A stretch of DNA of 30,976 nucleotides from a virus: positions 1 through 30,976 of IMG/VR virus record IMGVR_UViG_3300032093_000571, one strand, 5' to 3'. The notes beneath the pieces are model-generated. The model was not told the DNA's origin, did not search any database, and saw only the letters and a list, made by a program, of their open reading frames with translations. Shown here one piece after another: positions 10,789-19,188 of this stretch (positions within the stretch are counted from its first letter, which is position 1; every line of letters starts with the position of its first letter). The position numbers and the translations under genes are program-made.

Positions 10789-11216
10789 AATGTCTCTTTA
10801 TTGCTAATCATCCAAATATGTTGTGGGGTAACTCTTGAAAACGTGCCAGGTCTAAACAATGGTTCGTTAGCTTGTGAAAATGCCCACGCAACAAGTTCAG
10901 AACAAAACCACTTGTCTGTTTTTTCCCAATTGCGCCTGGCCACAAATCCAAAAATAGCGCCGATATCATAAGGCTTTCCGACCTGAGACCGTGCTGCTTT
11001 TATTATTTCAGCATCGTTCCTAGTCTTTACTTCAGCAATTACCCAGCTTTCATATTTATTTTTTGCTTTTTTAAGTTTAGACATTCGCACCCTAGGCCAC
11101 ACCGCTTCGATAATCTCGTCACCGTCAATTATGGCAACGTGGCTCCAGTCGCTCCAAGTAAACACCCGGATTGCCACCGAAACAGGAAGTTTACTTGTGC
11201 AAAACAATAGTTTCAT
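10785..11216 (-). CDS. Permuted papain-like (NlpC/P60 superfamily) hydrolase
   Basis: 143 residues. WSDWSHVAII supplies a histidine (H27) and IIEAV an acid, with the nucleophile in KWFCSELVAWAF (C near residue 105). Histidine before cysteine is the order in circularly permuted members (YiiX/LRAT type). SQVGKPYDIGAIFGF between them matches the family. Such proteins cleave amide or thioester bonds in peptidoglycan or lipids. The start at 11216 uses an ATGA overlap; an ATG at 11249 is less likely. A lysis or envelope role follows from context. Confidence 0.78.
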   Translation of the reverse strand: MKLLFCTSKLPVSVAIRVFTWSDWSHVAIIDGDEIIEAVWPRVRMSKLKKAKNKYESWVIAEVKTRNDAEIIKAARSQVGKPYDIGAIFGFVARRNWEKTDKWFCSELVAWAFSQANEPLFRPGTFSRVTPQHIWMISNKETL

Positions 11217-11587
11217 GGCAAAAAGAACGATTGTCTGAACGGCATCCAAACAGCGATGAAAGCTTGGATGTTGTCTTTAGTAATTACCAACGAGTTTCCA
11301 TTAGCAAACTCAAAGCTCGTTGGCTGGAAGTTAGCGCCTTGCAATTGGTATGCTGCAAGAATTGCAAGTAAACCATTCTGGTCATACATTGTTGCACTGC
11401 ACATGACGCCCTCGAACAATACTCCCACCAGCTTGGGGTCAGGAGGCGGGGCAGGTGGCTGATTAGCCGCTCGAATAGCATTAGCTTCGGCTTCTGTAAT
11501 TTGAACAGAACCGGCGGGAAGCAAATAAACAAAAGATTCGTTTTCTAAGAAATGTAAAGAATTGTCAAGTGCTTTGTAATAAGCCAT
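11213..11587 (-). CDS. Tail-fibre-assembly-like protein
   Basis: 124 residues: MAYYKALDNSLHFLENESFV, then QITEAEANAIRAANQPP and a proline-rich linker, then a C-terminal region. The opening beta segment and the ITEAEA...A...PPPP linker are the layout of small fibre-associated proteins downstream of tail fibres. It directly follows the fibre gene. It could be a fibre chaperone or a minor virion protein. Confidence 0.65.
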   Translation of the reverse strand: MAYYKALDNSLHFLENESFVYLLPAGSVQITEAEANAIRAANQPPAPPPDPKLVGVLFEGVMCSATMYDQNGLLAILAAYQLQGANFQPTSFEFANGNSLVITKDNIQAFIAVWMPFRQSFFLP

Positions 11588-11599
11588 AATGTTTGTCCT

Positions 11600-13393
11600 T
11601 TATCGAAGTTCGCGCCAAACAGCAGTATTTGCAGTTCCAGTAGTTACAGATACTGAATAGGACGCGCCGGGAGGCACGATAAAAAAGAACGGCATTGCTG
11701 GCGCGCCCGAAGCAGCTTGAAAATTTGAAAGAACAGCACCGTTCACAATTGGAGCAATAATTGCACTGCCTGTGTTGCTTGAATACCCTGAGACGGCTAT
11801 TGGTTTTCCTGTCGTGTTGTAGTAGGTAACTCCATGCGCTCGACTACCAACTACATCCTGCCATGTCTGTCCATACCCAAGACTAGACATAGCCGTTATA
11901 GCTTGCCCGCCAGCCCCCTGAATCAGCGACGGCGCAGTAACCCATGTTCCAGCCGTTGCTTGCGTACTGCGAATAATGCCAATGACGCGATAAGCAAGGT
12001 TTGTACGTGCTGTTGTGCTATACACCACTGTCGCACTATCTGCTGCCCCCGCGCCGCCTTCAGCAGTGGTGGATATAAGATTCGTTTCAGACAGGTCAGT
12101 GCCGCCAGCAAGGTTGACCGTTGCCAGTTCAAGCGTTCCAGCGTTATTCATCGCCAGCACCGCAATGTCAGACTGAACAGCGTTGACAGTGCCGAGCGTA
12201 GAACCACTGCTAATGACCAAGTTTGCCGGAGTGCCGGATACTCTAGTGACTGTACCGCTCCCCAACGTCGTCGAGCGAAAGTCAAGCGTTAAAGCCGAAG
12301 CGCTAATTGTTAAAGCGTTACCAGCGACCGATGCGGAAACCGGCTGGATTTGTGGTTGTGGCGTTAATAATGCTTCCAGTGCTTGTCCACCGATACCCTG
12401 AATCAAACTGGGTGCAGTAGCCCACGTTCCCGCTGTTGCTTGAGTTGATCGCACAATACCTATGACACGATAGGAAAGATTAGATCGTGCCGTGGTAGAG
12501 TAAACAACAGTTGCGCTATCTGCCGCCCCCGCTCCACCTTCTGCGGTAGTGCTGACAAGATTTATTTCAGATAGGTCAGTGCCGCCAGCCAGATTCACTG
12601 CCGCAAGTTCAATAGTTCCAGCGTTGTTTATTGCAAGAACCACAATATCTGACTGTACGCCGTTCGTTGTGCCAAGAGTAGAACCGCTACTGATTACTAA
12701 GTTTGCAGGTGTTCCGCACACTCTCGTTACTGCACCACTTCCGAGCGTAGTAGAACGGAAGTCGAGTGACAAATATGATGCGCTAATTGTTAGCGCATTT
12801 CCCGCCACCGAAGCGGAAATAGGCTGGATTTGTGATACAGACAACAGACTTCCATCTGCTTTTTGATACCCGGCAACCCTCCAGCCATTAGCCGGGCTTC
12901 CGCTCGGCACTACAATAGCGCTATCCCCTGCTGCCGTGGTGATGTTAGCCGCGCCTGGCAGTATCAGCGTAGTAGCGTTATGAGTCAGCGTAAGCGCACC
13001 GTCAAAACGAACATATCGCGGCCCGTTATAGTTCGTGCCAAAGCTCGTGATCGTCGTCGTGCCGGTTATGTTCAAAAATACCGAATTTTGCGCGCCTATG
13101 TCCGTAGTGGTCGCGCTTGCCAAGTTTTGGGGCGTTCCTTGGCTGAATAATTGTTCCCATCGCAAAGAATCGCCGGTGGCAGACCCGGCACCTAGCCCGG
13201 TCAGCTTGTTTCCGGTCATCGGCAGGTTCCCCGTGACCGGCGTTTGGCCGTCAGACGAAAGCGACTGCGTAAGCGCTGCCGCTATGTCATTGGCCAGGTT
13301 TTGCCAATCTGACGCAGTAGCGGAAACCCCGTTGATAGCAGGGTTCCAGCTGTTCACTGGTAGACTGTATACTCCGCTTCCGTTACGTGACAT
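11600..13393 (-). CDS. Tail fibre with internal 160-residue tandem duplication
   Basis: 597 residues. Residues 1-90 (SDGQTPVTGNLPMTGNKLTG, GDSLRWEQLF) form the typical virion-attachment end of podovirus tail fibres. Residues about 188-338 and 348-498 are a near-identical repeat at an exact 160-residue spacing, both opening QIQP(I/V)SASVAGNALTIS and closing with GTW.TAPSLIQG.GGQA. The last about 100 residues (with YYNTTGKPIAVSGYSS) are unique and are the likely receptor-binding tip. The repeat DNA is diverged at synonymous sites, so the duplication is not recent. Adsorption function is inferred from architecture and position. Confidence 0.85.
   Translation of the reverse strand: MSRNGSGVYSLPVNSWNPAINGVSATASDWQNLANDIAAALTQSLSSDGQTPVTGNLPMTGNKLTGLGAGSATGDSLRWEQLFSQGTPQNLASATTTDIGAQNSVFLNITGTTTITSFGTNYNGPRYVRFDGALTLTHNATTLILPGAANITTAAGDSAIVVPSGSPANGWRVAGYQKADGSLLSVSQIQPISASVAGNALTISASYLSLDFRSTTLGSGAVTRVCGTPANLVISSGSTLGTTNGVQSDIVVLAINNAGTIELAAVNLAGGTDLSEINLVSTTAEGGAGAADSATVVYSTTARSNLSYRVIGIVRSTQATAGTWATAPSLIQGIGGQALEALLTPQPQIQPVSASVAGNALTISASALTLDFRSTTLGSGTVTRVSGTPANLVISSGSTLGTVNAVQSDIAVLAMNNAGTLELATVNLAGGTDLSETNLISTTAEGGAGAADSATVVYSTTARTNLAYRVIGIIRSTQATAGTWVTAPSLIQGAGGQAITAMSSLGYGQTWQDVVGSRAHGVTYYNTTGKPIAVSGYSSNTGSAIIAPIVNGAVLSNFQAASGAPAMPFFFIVPPGASYSVSVTTGTANTAVWRELR
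11900..12352 (-). repeat. Tail-fibre repeat unit 2
   Basis: Encodes residues about 348-498 of the fibre. Period to unit 1 is exactly 480 bp. Protein identity is high, differing mostly at conservative positions; the DNA differs at many third codon positions. Confidence 0.9.
12380..12832 (-). repeat. Tail-fibre repeat unit 1
   Basis: Encodes residues about 188-338 of the fibre. It carries one cysteine (TRVCGTP) where unit 2 has serine. Separated from unit 2 by a nine-residue linker rich in Pro/Gln. Confidence 0.9.
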
Positions 13394-13402
13394 TTTTATC
13401 CT

Positions 13403-15046
13403 TTATTGGGTACTTAAAACAGGGACGCCAGTAACCGCGCCGCGCCGAAGTGCATCAACAAGTGCGGGGTTAACAAAACCGGCCGCACGGCCTGCGCCGT
13501 AAAATGTTTCCCCCATCAGTCTGGGTGAACTTGATGCGGCAGCTAAAATTGCCTGCGGGATGTTTCCGGTAAGTGCAAGTGCCCCCCCCAGCCCGGTAGC
13601 AGTTGCTGCTTGCATAGCCCTTGGCGTCCAAGATGATAACGATTGACCTGCAAGCGCAGGCATAATTTGCCTGCCGCCTTGCGCCTCAAGTGCTTGCGCG
13701 GCCTGTAATCGAGCGCCATAGTTTGTATTGGCATTGTTTCGCATTAGACTTTGCAATTTTCGCATAGCCGTGTCTGCGCTAGCTCGCTCGTTAAGAGATA
13801 AAGATTTGCTTACTTCGTCTATTAAATCACTTGCTTGGCTGTAATCAGCCATAGCCTTTGCATATTGCGGGTCAGCTTGACGCAGTTCTTTCCCAATAGA
13901 CTGATAAATACGATCAAGCGCATTACGTGCAGACCGTTGCTCAAACGGAACAGATTCGCGCAACGCTCCAATTTGCTGTTTTAGTGCGTCAATGCCTTCT
14001 GGGGCATGAAAACGAACAGGGTCAAGTTGCGCCCAATTGTTTATAGTTTCACGAGCGCGTTTGATTGCTTCTGCCGCCTGCGGATTTCGAGCCTGACCTT
14101 GAAACATAAAATTATCTGCAACGTCATCAACGGCTTTGAAAATTGGTTGCATGTCCATTTGCTTGGTACTAGATCGCATGCCCTCTGTTGTGGCTTTGTA
14201 TTGTGCCAATCTATCAAGTTTAAGTTGGTTCAAATTTGCTTTTGCGTCGTCAAGAACTTGCAACATATCAGACTGGCCGCGCATGTTTTCACGAAACGCT
14301 TGTGCTTGAGCACCACCTGCTTTTCCCGCTTGATAAGCCTGCGATAATGCCTCATCACCAGCGCCAGTGCTAGTACCGATTATTTTGGGGGCAAGCCATC
14401 CAGCCCCACGGACAACACCTTGTGCAAGCGGCAATGCAGCGCCAAAAATTGCACCAGTGTCAGCTTCTTCAGGGTTGACCAAGCCAGCAGCAGTAGCGCC
14501 GGTAGTAGCGCCGCCAGCCGTCCGTAATCCAGCGTTTGCAAGCGTAGCGCCCCTACCGCCTTGAATGCCGGGCGACACTAAACCGCCACCACGCAGCGCA
14601 TTGACTATGGCAGGCGCGGCTCTTAGCGCTTGAGCGCCTTTTGCTAAAATTCCGGGCGCGCCAGCGGTTCCCGCTATTTCAGTAGCAAGTTTACCGCCTT
14701 GATAGCTTAAAGACTCAGGCTCAGCGCCCAAGTTTTTTAGCCCTTCCTCTGTCGCCGCTCGCCTGTCAAATTGTTTGAACCCGCCTACCCCTGTTTTTTC
14801 AGACAGGTATTCAGCCGCTACATCTACTGGCTTTAGCAACGTCGCCCCAATATTAGCAGCGCCGCGAATAGCCCCTAAAGTGCTTTGTACGGGCAGTGAA
14901 CCCATTACCTCTTGTTTAAGCATTTCTCCGAATGACGGTTTTTGCGTTGCGCCAAGTCGTTGTTTAACAACTCTCTGGATCACATCCTGAGAAGTTCCTT
15001 CGGGAAATTCCAATACTGTACCGTCTGGCAATTCGGCTTCTATCAT
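13403..15046 (-). CDS. Internal virion / DNA-ejection protein
   Basis: 547 residues. Starts MIEAELPDGTVLEFPEGTSQ, a small ubiquitin-like opening common in large phage internal proteins. Then Gly/Ala-rich helices (AGTAGAPGILAKGAQALRAA, TAGGATTGATAAGLV) that could insert into membranes, a central alpha-helical region and a Gly/Ala-rich end. Together with the two genes before it, it fits the set of ejection proteins that form the periplasmic DNA conduit in P22-like phages. ATGA overlap with the preceding gene. Confidence 0.7.
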   Translation of the reverse strand: MIEAELPDGTVLEFPEGTSQDVIQRVVKQRLGATQKPSFGEMLKQEVMGSLPVQSTLGAIRGAANIGATLLKPVDVAAEYLSEKTGVGGFKQFDRRAATEEGLKNLGAEPESLSYQGGKLATEIAGTAGAPGILAKGAQALRAAPAIVNALRGGGLVSPGIQGGRGATLANAGLRTAGGATTGATAAGLVNPEEADTGAIFGAALPLAQGVVRGAGWLAPKIIGTSTGAGDEALSQAYQAGKAGGAQAQAFRENMRGQSDMLQVLDDAKANLNQLKLDRLAQYKATTEGMRSSTKQMDMQPIFKAVDDVADNFMFQGQARNPQAAEAIKRARETINNWAQLDPVRFHAPEGIDALKQQIGALRESVPFEQRSARNALDRIYQSIGKELRQADPQYAKAMADYSQASDLIDEVSKSLSLNERASADTAMRKLQSLMRNNANTNYGARLQAAQALEAQGGRQIMPALAGQSLSSWTPRAMQAATATGLGGALALTGNIPQAILAAASSSPRLMGETFYGAGRAAGFVNPALVDALRRGAVTGVPVLSTQ

Positions 15047-16323
15047 GGTATTAAATTCCCTTGAGCGTCATAACGAAGTCGGTTTTTGGGAATGGCAGGT
15101 TGTTCAATTTTAGGCGCGCTTGGCGCTATTCCGCTTTGCGCAGTTCTTGCGCGTTCTACGCCTTTGCGAATAATAGACTGAAATTCTCGTGCAGCTTTTA
15201 TAAACTCAGATTCGCTCCCAGCGGCATCCATTCGAGCAATTGCATCAGTTGCTTTTTTACCTTCAACCTCAGTAATTGCACCCCCTCCTTTAAGAGATTC
15301 AAATGCTTGTAAGAACTGTTGCCCTTTGAGTTGGTCAAGACGAATATCAAAATCTTTAGCAGGAGTGCCTGGAATTTTTTGGATTCCAAGCAAACGACTC
15401 GCCCCGACCGCTTGTTTCATTCCTGGGGCATTTAACAAATCATCAACAAGACGAATTGTCTCTTCACCTTGCGTTATTGCTTTTGGAGCTTCTAATCGCG
15501 ATTCTGTACGCATTTTTGCTTCGGTTGTTGCTGCCGCTTTTGCTCCAGCTAAAGAACCTTGTAAGGTCGGGTCATCAGAAGCTTTGATAACCGGCTGACC
15601 ATTGATGGAGCCAAGCGACAATTCACCTGTACGCGCATTGCCCACGGCGATGCCCTGGGGTGTTCCGATGAACTGGTAATACCCTTGTTGCTGCGGCTGC
15701 ATACTACGGCGCAACTCAACCATTTCGCGCTGGAATTGGCGTTGCATTTCGGCTTGTTCTGCTGCGCTGGCGTTTCTAGCCTGTAGTTCTGCCATGCGCG
15801 ACTCTTGCTGGAATCGAAGCTGGTCCATACGAGCCTGTCGTGCTGTTTCAGCCTCTTGCTGACGGAATGCTCGATCTTCAACCCTTTGAGCCGCTGCCGC
15901 TTCCAGTTCAGGAATTCGACTAATTCCTTGCATTGCCATCTGACGATAGCCAGCATCAGGCGCACCCATCAATGCTCTATAAGCGCCTGGCATATCTTGT
16001 GGCTCTGCGGGTCTTGGTGGGCCAGCAACATCGGGCGGCAATACTTCAGCCGGTCGGCCTAACGCTTTTTCGGTGAAACCGCGAAGCGCGTTAGCTAAAG
16101 CTTTTTCTCTTTCACTTCCGATTTGCGTTATTTCTTCCTGCGCCATTTGTTGCCCACGCATACCGCCGAGCGAACGAAGGCCAGCGGCTAGATATTCAAG
16201 CGGGTTAGGGGCAACGTATATATTCCCCACCATGCGGCCTTGCGGAGCTTGGTATTGAGCTTGCTGGCCGTAGCGTAATGCTCTTTCACGCGCTAGTTGC
16301 AGTTGTTGTTCGTAGTCTGTCAT
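15043..16323 (-). CDS. Coiled-coil virion protein, probable ejection protein
   Basis: 426 residues. N-terminal Gln-rich region, then a long charged coiled coil (about residues 150-215, with RQARMDQLRFQQESRMAELQ), then a helical C-terminal domain rich in Ala/Lys/Glu (KGQQFLQAFESLKGGGAITE). The latter motif recurs in phage internal virion proteins. Position between two other ejection candidates supports the assignment. Confidence 0.65.
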   Translation of the reverse strand: MTDYEQQLQLARERALRYGQQAQYQAPQGRMVGNIYVAPNPLEYLAAGLRSLGGMRGQQMAQEEITQIGSEREKALANALRGFTEKALGRPAEVLPPDVAGPPRPAEPQDMPGAYRALMGAPDAGYRQMAMQGISRIPELEAAAAQRVEDRAFRQQEAETARQARMDQLRFQQESRMAELQARNASAAEQAEMQRQFQREMVELRRSMQPQQQGYYQFIGTPQGIAVGNARTGELSLGSINGQPVIKASDDPTLQGSLAGAKAAATTEAKMRTESRLEAPKAITQGEETIRLVDDLLNAPGMKQAVGASRLLGIQKIPGTPAKDFDIRLDQLKGQQFLQAFESLKGGGAITEVEGKKATDAIARMDAAGSESEFIKAAREFQSIIRKGVERARTAQSGIAPSAPKIEQPAIPKNRLRYDAQGNLIP

Positions 16324-16325
16324 GA

Positions 16326-17192
16326 TTACCTTCCAAACAAACTAGGGAATTGTTTGCCAAAGAAATTCCCGCCCAAAGAACCGCCGCCAGCAACCGGCAG
16401 CCCGGCAATTCCCATCCCTAATCCAAAAATGCCGCCCAACGGGCTGGAGGCTTGCTCGGCGTTGTAAGCGTTCAATTGTGCGCCGTATTGAGCATTAGCA
16501 GCATTCAGGTAATCAGGGCCTTGCGTAGCGTTTTGCAGTGCAAATTGCTGGAACTGAGGCGCTTGCACTTGGTTGCCAGAGCGTAGCGCGTTAATCAGGT
16601 TGAGCGGTCGGTCTTGCAGATAAGCCTGTTCTTGAAGTGCGGCAGCACGGTTAGCTTGGTCAAGACTGATACCCTGCATTGCAGCTTGCGTCATCAGATC
16701 ATTAGCTTGCTGGTTTTGCATCGCCATCTCACGCGAGAATGCGTCAGAACCGAGACCAATGCCGGTATTAGCCAGCCGTTGCCGGGTGGCTTCTTCTTGC
16801 GCTTGCAGTTGCGGTCTAAGTCTAGCCAAAATCGCATCTTGCGCGGTCTGTCCGACATTGATGCCTCTGGTCGGTAAACCGCTAACGTCTAGCTCAGGGT
16901 TTTCAAATATCCGGCGAGCGCGGTCAAAACCAAGGTTGGCAACCTCGCCGTATTTCCGATTGAGCGCTAGTTGCTCGTCAAGTGCGGATTGGGCTTCCGG
17001 GGTCAAATTGGTGTATTGTTCCCATACGCCATCATCATCGGTCGGTCTTTTATAAGTCAAAGAACCCCAAGGGGTGTATTGATTTATGCGGTTCGCTTTA
17101 GTAGCGTATTTTGCGGCCTCTAAATTGCCAGCCGCCGTTTGTTCTGCCGCGCCGCGATAATCTGGCGGGGGGGGTGGGCTAGAGCTGCACAT
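16326..17192 (-). CDS. Probable virion/ejection protein with Pro-rich N-terminus
   Basis: 288 residues. MCSSSPPPPPDYRGAAEQTA opens many podovirus proteins located just before the ejection genes. The body is helical and Gln/Ala-rich (QEEATRQRLANTGIGLGSDA, QQANDLMTQAAMQGISLDQA), and the C-terminus is a Gly-rich hydrophobic region (GGIFGLGMGIAGLPVAGGGS). MCSSS looks superficially like a lipobox but lacks a preceding signal segment. Likely structural or ejected with DNA. Confidence 0.65.
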   Translation of the reverse strand: MCSSSPPPPPDYRGAAEQTAAGNLEAAKYATKANRINQYTPWGSLTYKRPTDDDGVWEQYTNLTPEAQSALDEQLALNRKYGEVANLGFDRARRIFENPELDVSGLPTRGINVGQTAQDAILARLRPQLQAQEEATRQRLANTGIGLGSDAFSREMAMQNQQANDLMTQAAMQGISLDQANRAAALQEQAYLQDRPLNLINALRSGNQVQAPQFQQFALQNATQGPDYLNAANAQYGAQLNAYNAEQASSPLGGIFGLGMGIAGLPVAGGGSLGGNFFGKQFPSLFGR

Positions 17193-17194
17193 AT

Positions 17195-17656
17195 TTACCT
17201 CAATTCATAAACCATTTCGGTTGCCATATTCTTAAACCCCATTCTTTGCCATAACTTGCTAACTCTTAAGTCAGTCACGGCTGTACAATAGGCTTTTTGA
17301 ACGTCAAGTTTTTTTAGTTCAGCCAATACATGCTGCACTAATTTCTTTCCTATGCCATTCCGATGGTTTCGGGTAACGAATAACGCATCTTCTTTGGCTA
17401 TTTTATCACCGTTATGCATATCATTGGTAATATAAATCAAACAATATCCGACACATTCAGCGTCGTGTTTTACAATAAAAAACTTTAACCAGCCATCATT
17501 ATTAAATTTGATGTACCTGTCTAGTTGCGGATTAAATGGCGAAATTTTTATGCCATCTTTTTCTAATCGTTCTTTCATTTCTTGGTAATGCTCACTCGTC
17601 AATCGGCAAAAATCAGGCAAATTGTTTGCTATTTTTGCTTCATGAAAAGTGTACAT
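17195..17656 (-). CDS. GNAT family N-acetyltransferase
   Basis: 153 residues. Canonical GNAT elements: strand pair KFFIVKHDAECVGYCLIYI, then the acetyl-CoA-binding loop RNHRNGIGKKLVQHVLAELK (motif A, R-x-x-G-x-G/A) and a motif B end (VSKLWQRMGFKNMATEMVYE). A complete, apparently functional domain without extra parts. It is placed between the tail nozzle and ejection genes, so it could modify a virion protein or act on host targets; the substrate cannot be read. Confidence 0.88.
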   Translation of the reverse strand: MYTFHEAKIANNLPDFCRLTSEHYQEMKERLEKDGIKISPFNPQLDRYIKFNNDGWLKFFIVKHDAECVGYCLIYITNDMHNGDKIAKEDALFVTRNHRNGIGKKLVQHVLAELKKLDVQKAYCTAVTDLRVSKLWQRMGFKNMATEMVYELR

Positions 17657-17664
17657 ATTTAGCC

Positions 17665-19188
17665 TTATAAAACAGAGTTGGCAGGCTGGTAGACATAATC
17701 GACATTGGTGAATCGTACTTCTGCCCCGTTATTTTGCACTTTAAGCCTTAGTGCGGCAGAGTTTGCCACCGCCCCGACAGTATTCCAGCCAGTCGTCGAA
17801 CGTAACCCGCCGCCCCAAACCATTGAACCCCATGTCATTGAACCCCACACCATACCCGTAGGTGCGACAAAACTTAACGTACCTTGTGGGTCTTGTGCCA
17901 GATAGTTTGTATTCAGACCGTAAACAGCAGTCGGGTTTCCGCTTGTTAAAATGTACGGGCGCACCATGGTGAAATACTTATTGAATGCCTTGTTGCCAAA
18001 GTAACCGAAGGCGGTCAGGCAGTCAGATTGAATAGGCGCGGACACGTCAACATTAGACACCCACGCTTTGTAGACTTTGGTGTTGTCTGCGTAATAAAGC
18101 CCTGTTGAGGCACGCAACAACACGTTCGCATTCCAGCCGGTGAACTTAGTCCATGCGCCAGTAATTGTGTTTTGTGCGAACTGATACGCCCCGCCGGTTG
18201 CCGGTACGTTCAATAACATCATGTTTTCTTCGGGGAAAAGACACAATTGCCACCCGAATGCTGACGAGAAAGAATTGGCAGCTATTGAGACACTATTCTG
18301 TATTTTGTCGGTCAAAGCCACTCGTCTATCGACACTTGCGGACAATAACCCTCTGCCTAAAGGAAATACACCCTCGGTCGTATTAACAGCTAGATCGCCG
18401 CCGTACTTTGCCGCGCATCGTCTGCCTAGTGGTCGCCCAAGCTGAAACACGCCAATGATCGAAAAATCACCGCCCGCACCTGGATTGCTTCCTCGATAAA
18501 CCGCTACCTCGCCATTAGTAGATAGCACGACAAAGTGATCGTCAGCGCCAGAGCCAGCGTCAACCGTCCATGTATAACAAGCCTGAATTGAACCGCCATT
18601 TCTAAACACGCTTGACAAGTCAAGAGTGCCAGCAGCGCCCCCAACCTGACCAACCGGCAGAAATGCCACCGTCATACTGTTTTTAACGACAAAGTACAAC
18701 CTCGACTTAAACACGCAAACATGCACCAGGCTGGTAGTTGTAACGCCAGTAATCGAAGGCGACGACGCACCATCAATGGCCGTCCAGGTGGTGCCGTTGA
18801 ATAACTGAGGCTTATCTACCCCGTTCACTAAGTACAGAAAAGACCCGCCAGCGGTCGTCACGTTAGCATCTTGCCACTGAGCCGAAGTCTGGCCGGTAAC
18901 GACTGCCGCGCCAAGCGTTCCAGCGGTTGTAACGTCAAATATAGACCCACCCGCCGCAGCAAATAGCTTAGATACGCCTGACGTTGGAAGATACTCAACC
19001 AGCGTTTGCACTGGGTTTGTAAAGCCGGTAACGTGGTTTGCGCTACCTTTTCTGATGCCTAAGTAACCCGGATATGGCCACCAGTTTTCAAGAATGGGCG
19101 CGTACTGAGCAGGCATGTCGGCAATGCTATCGCGGTCATTGAGACCACCAACTGGGGCGGGAATAGAGGTAGCGCGTGCTGTTGCCAT
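17665..19188 (-). CDS. Tail nozzle/hub protein (P22 gp10-like)
   Basis: 507 residues, predominantly beta, with repeated blade-like segments such as LFAAAGGSIFDVTTAGT, LVNGVDKPQLFNGTTWTAID and YFVVKNSMTVAFLPV, suggesting a beta-propeller. The opening PVGGLNDRDSIADMPAQYAP is a common start in podovirus tail proteins of the gp10/packaged-DNA-stabilisation type. A late segment has a double MVWGSMTWGSMVWGG repeat. TAATG overlap with the ADP-ribosyltransferase gene. Confidence 0.72.
   Translation of the reverse strand: MATARATSIPAPVGGLNDRDSIADMPAQYAPILENWWPYPGYLGIRKGSANHVTGFTNPVQTLVEYLPTSGVSKLFAAAGGSIFDVTTAGTLGAAVVTGQTSAQWQDANVTTAGGSFLYLVNGVDKPQLFNGTTWTAIDGASSPSITGVTTTSLVHVCVFKSRLYFVVKNSMTVAFLPVGQVGGAAGTLDLSSVFRNGGSIQACYTWTVDAGSGADDHFVVLSTNGEVAVYRGSNPGAGGDFSIIGVFQLGRPLGRRCAAKYGGDLAVNTTEGVFPLGRGLLSASVDRRVALTDKIQNSVSIAANSFSSAFGWQLCLFPEENMMLLNVPATGGAYQFAQNTITGAWTKFTGWNANVLLRASTGLYYADNTKVYKAWVSNVDVSAPIQSDCLTAFGYFGNKAFNKYFTMVRPYILTSGNPTAVYGLNTNYLAQDPQGTLSFVAPTGMVWGSMTWGSMVWGGGLRSTTGWNTVGAVANSAALRLKVQNNGAEVRFTNVDYVYQPANSVL

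Noticed and set aside
13543-13734. Minus ORF of 63 residues inside the ejection protein gene
   Set aside because: Internal out-of-frame shadow of a 547-residue gene, without its own signals.
16326-17192. Lipoprotein call for the protein starting MCSSS
   Set aside because: The cysteine at position 2 has no preceding signal peptide, and the gene sits among ejection proteins.
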